From VAZQ01 sp963763365 (GTDB lineage Bacteria > Pseudomonadota > Alphaproteobacteria > Rhizobiales > Xanthobacteraceae), in NCBI GenBank assembly GCA_963763365.1, contig CAVXOE010000017.1:248001-312000 (forward strand): a stretch of 64,000 nt of DNA, read 5' to 3'. The first letter of the stretch is position 1. Each line of letters opens with the position of its first letter. The position numbers were made by a program, and so were the translations under genes. This document shows positions 8,013 to 16,830 of the stretch, one piece after another. Under the pieces are notes generated by a model, which saw nothing but the letters and a program-made list of their open reading frames with translations, searched no databases and had not been told where the DNA came from.

Positions 8013-9230
8013 CTAGCGCCGCTTGGCGAGAGGGACGACGTTGTGCAACGTTTCCGGGCTGGTTTCAAGGAAACGCCGGATGTTGCGGGCGGCCTGGCGG
8101 ATGCGCTGCTCGTTCTCGACCAGCGCGATGCGCACATAGCCCTCGCCGCGCTCGCCGAAGCCGGTGCCGGGCGAGACCGCGACCTCGGCCTTCTCGACCA
8201 GGAGCTTGGAGAACTCGACGCTGCCGAGCGGCTGGAACGGCTCGGGGATCGGCGCCCAGGCAAACATCGAGGCGCGCGGCGGCGGAACCTCCCAGCCGGC
8301 ACGGCCGAAGCTCTCCACCAGCACGTCGCGGCGGCCCTTGTAGATCGCGCGCATCTCGCGGATGCACTCGTCCGGACCGTTGAGCGCGGCGGTCGCCGCC
8401 ACCTGCACCGGCGTGAACGCGCCGTAGTCGAGATAGGACTTCACCCGCCCGAGCGCCGCGATGATGCGCTCGTTGCCGACCGCGAAGCCCATGCGCCAGC
8501 CCGGCATCGAATAGGTCTTCGACATCGAGGTGAATTCGACCGTGACGTCCATGGCGCCCGGCACCTGCAGCACCGACGGCGGCGGATTATCGTCGAAATA
8601 GACTTCGGCGTAGGCGAGGTCCGAGAGAATGAAGATGCCGTGCTTCTTCGCGAACGGCACCAGATCCTTGTAGAAGTCGAGATCGGCCACGTAGGCCGTG
8701 GGATTGGACGGATAGCAGACCACGACGGCGAGCGGCTTGGGGATCGAGTGCACGATGGCGCGCTCGAGCGTCGGGAAAAAATCCGGGGTCGGCTGCGACG
8801 GCACCGAGCGGATCACGCCGCCCGCCATGAGAAAGCCGAAGGCGTGGATCGGATAGCTCGGATCGGGCACCAGTACGACATCGCCCGGCGCGGTGATCGC
8901 CTGCGCCACGTTGGCGAAGCCTTCCTTCGAACCGAGCGTGGCGACGATCTGGGTGTCGGGATTGAGCTTCACCCCGAAGCGGCGCCCGTAGTAGGCGGCC
9001 TGGGCGCGGCGCAGGCCCGGAATGCCCTTGGAGGCCGAATAGCGGTCGGTGCGCGGCTTGCCAAGCGTCTCCTTCAGCTTCTCGATCACATGTGCCGGCG
9101 CCGGCAGGTCAGGATTGCCCATGCCCAGGTCGATGATGTCGGCCCCAAGGTTGCGCGCGTGCGCCTTGGCGCGGTTGACCTGCTCGAACACATAGGGCGG
9201 CAGCCGTTTGATGCGATGAAACTCTTCCAT
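8013..9230 (-). CDS. PLP aminotransferase, AlaC / LL-diaminopimelate aminotransferase-like
   Basis: Fold-type I aminotransferase of 405 residues. The PLP lysine lies in SMSKTYSMPGWRMGF, the phosphate/ring contacts in YPSNPTAY and LSDLAYAEVYFDD, and the substrate carboxylate Arg in the C-terminal GEGYVRIALVEN. Its sequence type is that annotated either as alanine transaminase AlaC or LL-diaminopimelate aminotransferase. Placement directly before hom fits an aspartate-family or general transaminase role; dapD/dapE elsewhere in the window indicate the succinylase lysine route, so a DapL role is less likely. ATG 9230. Confidence 0.88.
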   Translation of the reverse strand: MEEFHRIKRLPPYVFEQVNRAKAHARNLGADIIDLGMGNPDLPAPAHVIEKLKETLGKPRTDRYSASKGIPGLRRAQAAYYGRRFGVKLNPDTQIVATLGSKEGFANVAQAITAPGDVVLVPDPSYPIHAFGFLMAGGVIRSVPSQPTPDFFPTLERAIVHSIPKPLAVVVCYPSNPTAYVADLDFYKDLVPFAKKHGIFILSDLAYAEVYFDDNPPPSVLQVPGAMDVTVEFTSMSKTYSMPGWRMGFAVGNERIIAALGRVKSYLDYGAFTPVQVAATAALNGPDECIREMRAIYKGRRDVLVESFGRAGWEVPPPRASMFAWAPIPEPFQPLGSVEFSKLLVEKAEVAVSPGTGFGERGEGYVRIALVENEQRIRQAARNIRRFLETSPETLHNVVPLAKRR

Positions 9231-9378
9231 GACCCCAGCTCCTTCGGCTCACCGACCGGTTCCGCCGTCGCGACCGTTCCAAACTCGAAAACCGCCGCCA
9301 TTCACTCCTGATGATACTGATTTGGCCGCTGCGGATGTCCTCCAGGCGGAGAACCCGCGCGGCCGACGCGGCCTTTTA

Positions 9379-9720
9379 TCACGGGTTGCGGGCAGTACCA
9401 GCAGCCGCATTGGCGGCTTCCGCGCGGGCGCGGGCCGCGGCAAGTTCGGCTTCGAGCTTTTTCTGCTCGGCACCGCTCAGCATGGTGTTGTCGCGGGCCG
9501 GCGGCATGTCATGCACGGCCGGATATGCGGGCGGCGTCTCCGGACGTGCCGGTACCCCCTCCGGCAAGCCGCCGATCGCCGCCGGCATCTGGTCGCCCAT
9601 GTTGGCGCTGTTGGTGCTCGCGCAGCCGGCGGGCAACAGGGCCCCGGCCAAGAGCGCCGCCGCGGCCAAAACGCGCCGCGACCGTCCCCGCCTGGGCCTC
9701 GATATCAACATCAATTTCAT
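9379..9720 (-). CDS. small lipoprotein, hypothetical
   Basis: 113 residues. Basic N-terminus, hydrophobic stretch (VLAAAALLAGALLPAGC) and lipobox LPAGC, with lipidated Cys at about residue 33. The mature chain is short, Pro/Ala rich, with a C-terminal helical segment (EQKKLEAELAAARARAEAANA) that could be a coiled coil. No family name can be given. Probably anchored to the outer or inner membrane on the periplasmic side. Confidence 0.7.
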   Translation of the reverse strand: MKLMLISRPRRGRSRRVLAAAALLAGALLPAGCASTNSANMGDQMPAAIGGLPEGVPARPETPPAYPAVHDMPPARDNTMLSGAEQKKLEAELAAARARAEAANAAAGTARNP

Positions 9721-10020
9721 TCCGAATTCGGCTGGTCCTGCTGTCGGCGCGACGTGGAAAGGAAACCTGCCACGCCCCCTCGGATCAGCGAAATCGTTGA
9801 CAGTTCAAGTAATTGACGCAAGTTGATGGGACAATATGACAAAAGCAAGGTTACGGCAGCCCGGCTGAGGCCTCGTGCACCCTCGCGCGGGCGTGCGGCC
9901 TCCGCTAGGATTCGTCTTGCGGCTGTCGCGGGTTAGGTCCATTTCGGGTTGGCAGGGTCTTTGCCTGTCCGGGCCGGGGCGGCCACATCGCAACCGAGGC
10001 GCTCAAACCCGAGGGTTTAC
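9721..10020. other. intergenic, divergent promoter region
   Basis: 300 bp between the lipoprotein gene and phaC. Apart from the promoter-like pair noted at 9813-9840 no repeat or RNA is seen. An open frame from ATG 9949 into phaC exists but is less convincing than the GTG start. Confidence 0.5.
9813..9840 (+). promoter_or_regulatory. candidate sigma-70-like promoter for phaC
   Basis: TTGACG at 9813-9818 and TATGAC at 9835-9840 are separated by 16 bp. A second TTGACA (9797-9802) lies just upstream without a good partner. Match by eye only. Confidence 0.3.
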
Positions 10021-11808
10021 GTGGAAGTCCCGTCGGAACCGGCCAATAGCGGCTCCGTCAACGTCGAGGAGTTCGCCAAGAACGTCGCCCGCATGGTCGA
10101 AGAGGGCGGCCGGGCGCTCGCCGCTTATCTCAAGCCGCGTGAGGAAGGCCGCGTCGAGGAACAGCAGGCCGAGGTCACCGACGTGGTCAAGACGTTCGGC
10201 CGGGTCGCCGAATACTGGTTCGCCGATCCGCAGCGCACGCTCGAACTGCAGACCAGCCTGGGTAGGTCCTACCTCGATCTCTGGGCGAGTGCGGTCAAAC
10301 GCATGGCCGGGGAAGAGGTCCCCCCGGTGGCGCAGCCCGAACCGCGCGACAAGCGCTTCGCCGATCCCGAGTGGACCAGCAACCAGTTCTACGATTTTCT
10401 CAAGCAGGCTTATCTGCTCACCGTGCAATGGGCCGATCACCTGGTACGCGACGCCAAGGGTCTCGACCCGCACACCCAGCACAAGGCCGAGTTCTATCTG
10501 CGCCAGATCGCGAACGCGGTCTCGCCGTCGAATTTCGTGCTGACCAATCCCGAGCTGCTGCGCGAGACCCTCGGCAGCAACGCCGACAACCTGGTGCGCG
10601 GCATGCACATGCTGGCCGAGGACATCGAGGCCGGCCACGGCGAGCTCAAGATCCGGCAGTCGGACGCCAAGATGTTCGAGGTCGGCCGCAATCTCGCGCT
10701 GACGCCGGGCAAGGTGATCTTCGAGAACCAGCTGCTGCAGCTCATCCAGTACGCGCCGGCGACCGAGACCGTGCTCCGGCGGCCGCTGCTGATCGTGCCG
10801 CCCTGGATCAACAAGTTCTACATCCTCGATCTCACGCCGGAGAAATCCTTCATCAAATGGTGCGTCGACCAGGGGCTGACGGTGTTCGTTGTCTCGTGGG
10901 TAAACCCGGACGCGCACCTCGCCAAGAAGACCTTCGAGGATTACGCGCTTGAAGGCGTCATGGCGGCGCTCGGCGTCATCGAGCAGGCCACCGGCGAGAG
11001 CAAGGTGCACGCCATCGGCTACTGCGTGGGCGGCACGCTGCTGGCCGCGACGCTCGCCTATATGGCCAACAAGGGCGACGACCGCATCGTCTCGGCGACC
11101 TTCTTCGCCGCGCAGGTCGACTTCACCCATGCGGGCGACCTCAAGGTGTTCGTCGACGAGGAGCAGATCGCCGCACGCGAGCGCGAAATGGGCGAGCGCG
11201 GCTACCTCGAAGGCAGCAAGATGGCGCGCGCCTTCAACCTCTTGCGATCGAACGATCTGATCTGGCCCTATGTGATCAACAACTACCTCAAGGGCAGAGA
11301 GCCTGCGCCCTTCGACCTCTTGTTCTGGAACTCCGACGCGACCCGCATGCCGTCGGCGAACCACTCGTTCTATCTGCGCGGCTGCTACCTTGAGAACAAG
11401 CTCACAAAGGGCGAGATGGTGATCGGCGGCGAGCGGCTCGATCTGCACAAGGTTACGATCCCGATCTACAACCTCGCCGCCCGCGAAGACCACATTGCGC
11501 CCGCGAAGTCGGTGATGCTCGGCTCGCATTTCTTCGGCGGGCCGGTGCGGTTCGTGGTCGCGGGCTCGGGGCACATTGCCGGTGTCGTCAATCCGCCGGC
11601 CAAGGTGAAGTATCAATATTGGACCGGACCGCAACCGGCCGATGCCGACGTCGAGACGTGGCTGGCCCACGCGCAGGAGCATCCCGGCTCGTGGTGGCCG
11701 AACTGGATCGACTGGCTCAAGACGCTGGATCCGACCGAAGTCGCCGGCACGCGAGCCCGGCGGCGGCGTGCTCAAACCGATCGAGGACGCCCCCGGGCGT
11801 TATGTTAA
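10021..11808 (+). CDS. phaC: class I poly(3-hydroxyalkanoate) synthase, C-terminus shifted
   Basis: Polymerises 3-hydroxyacyl-CoA (mainly 3-hydroxybutyryl-CoA) into PHA granules. 595 residues in frame. Seen: PhaC N-terminal domain (FYDFLKQAYLLTVQW), lipase-like box GYCVGG with the catalytic Cys, Asp in AAREDHIAP and His in GSGHIAGV. GTG 10021 is chosen as start because GAGGG lies at 10011-10015. The last residues (GTRARRRRAQTDRGR) are not PhaC-like, whereas the +1 frame from about 11747 reads EPGGGVLKPIEDAPGRYVKV and stops at 11819-11821, the normal family ending. One extra G near 11746 explains this. Otherwise complete. Confidence 0.93.
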   Translation: MEVPSEPANSGSVNVEEFAKNVARMVEEGGRALAAYLKPREEGRVEEQQAEVTDVVKTFGRVAEYWFADPQRTLELQTSLGRSYLDLWASAVKRMAGEEVPPVAQPEPRDKRFADPEWTSNQFYDFLKQAYLLTVQWADHLVRDAKGLDPHTQHKAEFYLRQIANAVSPSNFVLTNPELLRETLGSNADNLVRGMHMLAEDIEAGHGELKIRQSDAKMFEVGRNLALTPGKVIFENQLLQLIQYAPATETVLRRPLLIVPPWINKFYILDLTPEKSFIKWCVDQGLTVFVVSWVNPDAHLAKKTFEDYALEGVMAALGVIEQATGESKVHAIGYCVGGTLLAATLAYMANKGDDRIVSATFFAAQVDFTHAGDLKVFVDEEQIAAREREMGERGYLEGSKMARAFNLLRSNDLIWPYVINNYLKGREPAPFDLLFWNSDATRMPSANHSFYLRGCYLENKLTKGEMVIGGERLDLHKVTIPIYNLAAREDHIAPAKSVMLGSHFFGGPVRFVVAGSGHIAGVVNPPAKVKYQYWTGPQPADADVETWLAHAQEHPGSWWPNWIDWLKTLDPTEVAGTRARRRRAQTDRGRPRALC

Positions 11809-11889
11809 GGTGAGAGACTGACGCCTGTCGCGGCGCGGACCGGGTGCGCCGTCGGCCGGCAGGGCCATCAATTCGAGAGGAGAGCGACT

Positions 11890-12807
11890 ATGCGTCTCAA
11901 GCTCATGCTGTCGACGATCGCCGTATCGGGAGCGATGCTCGGCGTCCTTGCCGTCCCGGCACCGGCGCAGGACCTCACCGGCACGCTCAAGAAGATCAAG
12001 GACACCGGCACGATCACGCTCGGCCACCGCGACTCCTCGGTTCCGTTCTCCTATTACGACGACCGGCAACAGGTCGTGGGCTACGCGACGGACCTATGCC
12101 ACCGCATCGTCGATGCCGTGAAGGCCGACCTCAAGCTCGCCAAGCTTGACGTCAAGCTCAACCCGGTCACCTCCTCCACCCGCATTCCGCTGATGGCGAA
12201 CGGCACCATCGACCTGGAATGCGGCTCGACCACCAACAATCTCGATCGGCAGAAGCAGGTGTCCTTCACGATCACGCATTTCGTCACGGCCAATCGCTTC
12301 GTGTCGAAGAAGGCGAACAACTTGAAGACCGTCGAGGACCTCAAGGGCAAGACCATCGTGTCGACCTCGGGTACGACCAACATCAAGCAGATCACCGAGA
12401 TCGGCGCACAGAAGGGGCTTAATCTCAACATCCTCGCCGCCAAGGATCACGCCGAGGCGTTTCTGATGGTGGAGACCGGACGTGCCGCCGCTTTCGTGAT
12501 GGACGACATCCTGCTGTCCAGCCTGGTTGCGGGCTCCAAGGCGCCGCAGGACTACGTGATCTCCGCCGATGCACTCTCGGTCGAGCCTTATGGCATCATG
12601 CTTCGCCGCGGCGATGCGCCGTTCAAGAAGGTGGTCGATGAAGCGATGATCGCGACCTACCGGGGCGGCGCGATCAACGCGATCTACGACAAGTGGTTCC
12701 TCAAGCCGGTTCCTCCGAAGGGCATCAATCTGAACGTGCCGATGAGCCCCGCCTTCAAGAAGGTGGTGGCGAGCCCAACCGATAGCGGCGACCCGGCGGT
12801 GTATTGA
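11890..12807 (+). CDS. gltI: glutamate/aspartate-type ABC transporter substrate-binding protein
   Basis: Periplasmic receptor of a polar amino acid importer, 305 residues. Signal peptide MRLKLMLSTIAVSGAMLGVL with AQD cleavage near residue 27. SBP family 3 features: GTITLGHRDSSVPFSYYDD, the ligand loop ECGSTTNN, and DLKGKTIVSTSGTTN. GltI-like length and motifs suggest Glu/Asp or Gln/Asn binding; the precise ligand is inferred. GAGAGGAGAG precedes ATG 11890. First gene of a gltIJKL-type operon, separated from the permeases by a palindromic element. Confidence 0.9.
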   Translation: MRLKLMLSTIAVSGAMLGVLAVPAPAQDLTGTLKKIKDTGTITLGHRDSSVPFSYYDDRQQVVGYATDLCHRIVDAVKADLKLAKLDVKLNPVTSSTRIPLMANGTIDLECGSTTNNLDRQKQVSFTITHFVTANRFVSKKANNLKTVEDLKGKTIVSTSGTTNIKQITEIGAQKGLNLNILAAKDHAEAFLMVETGRAAAFVMDDILLSSLVAGSKAPQDYVISADALSVEPYGIMLRRGDAPFKKVVDEAMIATYRGGAINAIYDKWFLKPVPPKGINLNVPMSPAFKKVVASPTDSGDPAVY

Positions 12808-12858
12808 GCCCAACGCGGGTGCGTATGAGGAAGTAAGCTCGCGATGCGAACTCCGTAA

Positions 12859-13018
12859 CCTTCGCCCCGCGCTTGCGGGGAGAGGGTGGCGAGCATCAAG
12901 CGAAGCGAGACGCGAGCCGGGTGAGGGGCTGCTACCGAGCGGATCGCGAGAACTGCCCCTCATCCGCCTCGTTCGCTGCGCTCGCTCGGCACCTTCTCCC
13001 CGCTTCGCGGGGAGAAGG
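12859..13018. repeat. palindromic intergenic element (REP/MITE-like) between gltI and gltJ
   Basis: About 160 bp with nested inverted repeats: the left arm contains CCCCGCGCTTGCGGGGAGAG and the right arm the matching CTCCCCGCTTCGCGGGGAGA; inside, GGGTGAGGGGC pairs with GCCCCTCATCC. This type of short palindromic element is common between genes in this group of bacteria. It lies within the operon, where RNA hairpins could stabilise the gltI message and lower permease expression. Confidence 0.75.
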
Positions 13019-13041
13019 AAAGCAAGCAAGTGGGGTCGGTG

Positions 13042-13791
13042 ATGAACTACAATTGGAACTGGGCGATCTTCTTCGACAAGTCGCCGGACGGCGTCCATAC
13101 CTACTGGGAGACGCTGCTCATCGGCGCCGGCTGGACCTTGGCGACCGCCGCATGTGCCGGCGTGCTGGCGTTCACGCTCGGCTCGATCGTCGGCGTCATC
13201 CGCACCATGCCGTTGCCCTGGCTGGCACGGCTCGCGACTGCTTACGTCGAGCTCTTCCGCAACATTCCGCTCCTCGTGCAGATGTTCCTCTGGTATTTCG
13301 TGCTGCCGGAGGTTGTTCCGGCGAGCGTCGGCACTTGGCTCAAGGAACTGCCGAACTCGTCGTTCTATACCGCCGTGGTCGCGCTCGGTTTCTACACCTC
13401 GGCGCGCGTCGCCGAGCAGGTACGCGCCGGCATCGGGGCGCTGCCGCGTGGCCAGCGCATGGCGGCACTCGCGCTCGGGCTGACGCTGCCGCAGGCCTAC
13501 GGCTACATCCTGCTGCCGATGGCGTATCGCATCTTGATGCCGCCGCTGACCTCGGAGTTCATCAACGTCATCAAGAACAGCGCGGTCGCGCTGACCATCG
13601 GGCTGATGGAACTCACGGCGCGCGCGCGCGCCATGCAGGAGTTTACTTTCCAGGTGTTCGAGGCGTTCACCGCCGCGACCGTGATCTACATCGTCATCAA
13701 CATCATCGTGACCTACGTGATGCGCTACCTCGAGCGCAGGGTCGCGGTGCCGGGCTTCATTGGTGCCGCGCCACAGAGCGCGGCGCACTGA
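13042..13791 (+). CDS. gltJ: amino acid ABC transporter permease GltJ
   Basis: Inner-membrane permease of the polar amino acid importer, 249 residues with about five membrane helices. The binding-protein-dependent transport signature is seen around LALGLTLPQAYGYILLPMAY (EAA loop that contacts the ATPase), and the N-terminal HisM-type fold around YVELFRNIPLLVQMFLWYF. ATG 13042 is chosen (MNYNWNW); a GTG at 13030 is in frame. Followed 9 bp later by gltK. Confidence 0.92.
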   Translation: MNYNWNWAIFFDKSPDGVHTYWETLLIGAGWTLATAACAGVLAFTLGSIVGVIRTMPLPWLARLATAYVELFRNIPLLVQMFLWYFVLPEVVPASVGTWLKELPNSSFYTAVVALGFYTSARVAEQVRAGIGALPRGQRMAALALGLTLPQAYGYILLPMAYRILMPPLTSEFINVIKNSAVALTIGLMELTARARAMQEFTFQVFEAFTAATVIYIVINIIVTYVMRYLERRVAVPGFIGAAPQSAAH

Positions 13792-13800
13792 GGGCAGGCC

Positions 13801-14493
13801 ATGTTTTCGAATTTCGATTTCGACGTCATCATCCGCTCGCTGCCGTACCTGTTCTACGACGGCATGACCTTCACCTTGATGCTGACGGCGCTCGCCACCG
13901 CGGGTGGTATCGTCATCGGCACGATGCTGGCGCTGATGCGGCTCTCGGGATTTGCGCCGCTCACGTTGTTCGCGGCCGGCTACGTCAACCTGATGCGTTC
14001 CGTACCGCTCGTACTGATGATCTTCTGGTTCTATTTCCTGGTGCCCTATATCGGGCAATGGCTGACCGGCGCGGCGCAACCCATTCAGGTGGGCGCCTTC
14101 GTGTCTTCGCTCGTCACCTTCACGCTGTTCGAGGCGGCGTTCTTTGCCGAAATCATGCGCGCCGGCATTCAGTCGATCTCGCGCGGCCAGGTAGCCGCCT
14201 CGCAAGCGCTCGGCCTGAACTATCCGCAGACCATGGGCTACATCGTGCTGCCGCAGGCGTTCCGCAACATGGTGCCGATTTTGCTCACGCAGACCATCAT
14301 CCTGTTCCAGGACACATCGCTGGTCTACGTGCTCTCGATCACCGACTTCATGGGTGCCGCCTCGAAGGTGGCGCAGCGCGACGGGCGGCTGGTCGAGATG
14401 TACTTGTTCGCCGCGGTGGTCTACTTCCTGATCTCGCTCACGGCCTCGCAGCTGGTGCTCCGGCTGCAATCGCGCATCGCCATTATCCGCTGA
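13801..14493 (+). CDS. gltK: amino acid ABC transporter permease GltK
   Basis: Second permease subunit, 230 residues. N-terminal FDFDVIIRSLPYLFYDGMTF and VNLMRSVPLVLMIFWFYFLV are typical of GltK; the EAA loop reads ASQALGLNYPQTMGYIVLPQ. Forms a heterodimer with GltJ in the inner membrane. ATG 13801 follows gltJ by 9 bp and the ATPase gene starts 10 bp after its end, so the operon is tight. Confidence 0.92.
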   Translation: MFSNFDFDVIIRSLPYLFYDGMTFTLMLTALATAGGIVIGTMLALMRLSGFAPLTLFAAGYVNLMRSVPLVLMIFWFYFLVPYIGQWLTGAAQPIQVGAFVSSLVTFTLFEAAFFAEIMRAGIQSISRGQVAASQALGLNYPQTMGYIVLPQAFRNMVPILLTQTIILFQDTSLVYVLSITDFMGAASKVAQRDGRLVEMYLFAAVVYFLISLTASQLVLRLQSRIAIIR

Positions 14494-14503
14494 GGGGCCC
14501 ACC

Positions 14504-15241
14504 ATGGCCGCCATGATCGAAATCCGGGACGTGAGCAAGTGGTACGCGACCTTCCAGGTGCTCAAGCATTGCTCGACCAACGTCGACAAGGGCGAGGTCG
14601 TCGTGGTCTGCGGGCCCTCCGGCTCGGGCAAGTCGACGCTGATCAAGTGCGTCAACGGGCTTGAGCCGTTCCAGGAAGGAACGATCACGGTCGACGGCAC
14701 CTCGGTCGGCGACCGCAAAACCAGCCTGCCGAAGCTGCGCGCGCGCATCGGCATGGTGTTCCAGCACTTCGAGCTGTTCCCTCACCTCACGGTCGCGCGC
14801 AACCTGACGCTCGCACAGATGAAGGTGCTGGGCCGCAACCAGGATGACGCGATCGAAAAGGGCATGCGGCTGCTCGAGCGCGTCGGGCTGCGCGCGCACG
14901 CCGAGAAATTTCCCGGGCAACTCTCCGGCGGGCAGCAGCAGCGCGTCGCGATCGCCCGCGCGCTCGCCATGGATCCGATCGCTATGCTGTTCGACGAGCC
15001 GACCTCCGCGCTCGACCCGGAGATGATCAATGAGGTGCTCGACGTGATGGTGGCACTCGCCAAGGACGGCATGACCATGATGGTGGTCACCCACGAGATG
15101 GGGTTTGCCCGCAAGGTCGCGAACCGCGTGGTGTTCATGGACCAGGGCGAGATCGTCGAAGACGCACCGACGGCGGACTTCTTCGGCAAACCGCGCAGCG
15201 AGCGCGCGCAACTTTTCCTGTCGAAAATTCTGCACAACTGA
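14504..15241 (+). CDS. gltL: amino acid ABC transporter ATP-binding protein GltL
   Basis: ATPase of the importer, 245 residues. Walker A GPSGSGKSTLIKC, Q-loop VFQHFELFPHLTV, signature LSGGQQQRVAIARAL, Walker B AMLFDEPTSALDPE and H-loop VVTHEMGFA are all intact. Last gene of the gltIJKL cluster. ATG 14504; an ATG three codons downstream (MIEIRDV) is also possible. Confidence 0.95.
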   Translation: MAAMIEIRDVSKWYATFQVLKHCSTNVDKGEVVVVCGPSGSGKSTLIKCVNGLEPFQEGTITVDGTSVGDRKTSLPKLRARIGMVFQHFELFPHLTVARNLTLAQMKVLGRNQDDAIEKGMRLLERVGLRAHAEKFPGQLSGGQQQRVAIARALAMDPIAMLFDEPTSALDPEMINEVLDVMVALAKDGMTMMVVTHEMGFARKVANRVVFMDQGEIVEDAPTADFFGKPRSERAQLFLSKILHN

Positions 15242-15275
15242 GCCACAAGAGCCGGCGGCAACACGGGAGATCTAT

Positions 15276-15719
15276 ATGTCCAGGGAACTGTTCTGGCTGA
15301 CACTGACGATTGTGGTGACCGGCCTGCTTTGGGTGCCGTACATCCTCGATCGCTTCGCCAAGTGGGGCGTGCTGGCGACCCTCGACAATCCCAAGCGCAA
15401 CAATCCGTCGCATTCGCCGTGGGCGATACGGATGATGAAGGCGCACGAAAACGCCATCGAAAACCTGGTCATTTTCGGACTGCTGGTCCTGATCGTGCAC
15501 GAACTGGAGCTTTCGAGCCGCGTCACAGCCTGGGCCTGTATCGTCTATTTCTGGGCCCGCCTCGTGCACGTGGTCGCCTACACGCTGGGCATTCCCTACG
15601 TGCGCACGCTCGGCTTCACGTTCGGCTTCCTCGCGCAGGCCGCGCTCGCGATCGTGATCCTCTCGCAGGTGCACCTGTTCCCGGCCGCCGTCAGCCTTCC
15701 GCTGCCGGAGGGACCGTAA
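15276..15719 (+). CDS. MAPEG family membrane protein
   Basis: 147 residues with four predicted membrane helices, the MAPEG fold (eicosanoid/glutathione-metabolism-type membrane proteins). The family-like block NPSHSPWAIRMMKAHENAIENL is followed by the second helix FGLLVLIVHELEL, and RLVHVVAYTLGIPYVRT matches the conserved R-x-x-H-x-x-x-Y region. Bacterial members are usually of unknown substrate. Start ATG 15276 (MSRELFW). It lies 34 bp after gltL and may be read through from that operon. Confidence 0.82.
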   Translation: MSRELFWLTLTIVVTGLLWVPYILDRFAKWGVLATLDNPKRNNPSHSPWAIRMMKAHENAIENLVIFGLLVLIVHELELSSRVTAWACIVYFWARLVHVVAYTLGIPYVRTLGFTFGFLAQAALAIVILSQVHLFPAAVSLPLPEGP

Positions 15720-15741
15720 TACGCGGCGATGTTCTTCGCGT

Positions 15742-16830
15742 TCAGGGAAACAGCGCGACCTGCTCGAGCCCCATGGTCTCGGGAAAGCCGAGCATCAGGT
15801 TCATGTTCTGCACTGCCTGGCCGGACGCGCCCTTGGTGAGATTGTCGAGCGCCGAGCCGATAATGGCGCGGCCCGGAATGCGGTCCTTCGCGACGCCGAT
15901 GAAGGTCATGTTGGAGCCGCGCACGTGGCGAGTGTGCGGCATCTCGCCGAACGGCAGGACGTGCACGAACGGCTCTCCGGCATAGGCCTTGGCGAGGATC
16001 GCGTGCAGCGCGTGCGGCACGTCGCTCTGCGGCTGTGTCTCCGGCGCCCGCACGTAAATGGTGGAGAGAATCCCGCGATTCATCGGCACGAGATGGGGCG
16101 TGAAGCTGACCGTAACGGTGCGGCCGGCGGCCTTGGAGAACTCCTGGTCGAGCTCCGCCATGTGGCGGTGATGTCCCACGCCGTAGGCATGGAAGCCCTC
16201 CGAGACCTCGGAGAACAGCATCTCCTCCTTCGCCGCCCTCCCCGCCCCGGTCATGCCGGACTTGGCATCGACCACGATCTCGTCGGGATCGATGGCGCCC
16301 GCCCGCAGCAGCGGAATGAGGGGAAGCTGCGCGCAGGTGGTGTAGCAGCCCGGATTGGCGACGAGCCGTGCCGCCTTGACCTTGTCGCGATAGATTTCGC
16401 TTAGCCCGTACACCGCCTCCGACTGGAGGGCCGGCGCGTGATGTTCGTGGCCGTACCACCGCGCATACGCCGATGTGTCGGCGAGGCGGAAGTCGGCGGA
16501 AAGATCGACCACCTTGGTCTTCGGCGCGCGATTGAGAAGCTCGCTGACGACCTTCTGCGTGGTGGCATGCGGCAAGGCGCAGAACGCGAGATCGAGACCC
16601 GCTGCCGCCCAGTCGATGCCATCGAGCGAGACGAGCCTTGGCAGTGCATAGGGCGAGAACTGCGGGAAGACCTGGCGCATCTCCTGCCCGGCCCGGCGAT
16701 CGGCGGTGAGCAGCACGATTTCGCTCTCCGGATGCCGCAACAGCAGCCGGACCAGCTCGGCGCCGGTATATCCCGACGCGCCGAGCACGCCGATCCGGGC
16801 TTTGGCGGGGTTGCTCGCAGTATCAGCCAT
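15742..16830 (-). CDS. argC: N-acetyl-gamma-glutamyl-phosphate reductase
   Basis: NADPH-dependent third step of arginine biosynthesis. 362 residues. N-terminal nucleotide motif GVLGASGYTGAELVRLL, catalytic Cys in LVANPGCYTTCAQLPLIPLL (PGCY), and GVGHHRHMAELDQE and FTPHLVPMNRGI, which belong to the long-type ArgC. ATG 16830. Convergent with the MAPEG gene. No other arg gene nearby, as is usual for scattered arginine genes in this class. Confidence 0.96.
   Translation of the reverse strand: MADTASNPAKARIGVLGASGYTGAELVRLLLRHPESEIVLLTADRRAGQEMRQVFPQFSPYALPRLVSLDGIDWAAAGLDLAFCALPHATTQKVVSELLNRAPKTKVVDLSADFRLADTSAYARWYGHEHHAPALQSEAVYGLSEIYRDKVKAARLVANPGCYTTCAQLPLIPLLRAGAIDPDEIVVDAKSGMTGAGRAAKEEMLFSEVSEGFHAYGVGHHRHMAELDQEFSKAAGRTVTVSFTPHLVPMNRGILSTIYVRAPETQPQSDVPHALHAILAKAYAGEPFVHVLPFGEMPHTRHVRGSNMTFIGVAKDRIPGRAIIGSALDNLTKGASGQAVQNMNLMLGFPETMGLEQVALFP

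Noticed and set aside
6806..8383. 525-codon plus-strand frame over hom
   Set aside because: Shadow of hom and the aminotransferase gene.
10003..11775. 590-codon frame antisense to phaC
   Set aside because: phaC has full catalytic motifs; the antisense frame is compositional noise.
12684..12899. 71-codon minus-strand frame at the gltI end
   Set aside because: Overlaps gltI and the palindromic element; short and without family features.
12094..14754. 886-codon open frame antisense to the glt operon
   Set aside because: It lies opposite four well-supported transport genes and is rich in His, Arg and Asp, the usual shadow of GC-rich third codon positions. No domain is visible.
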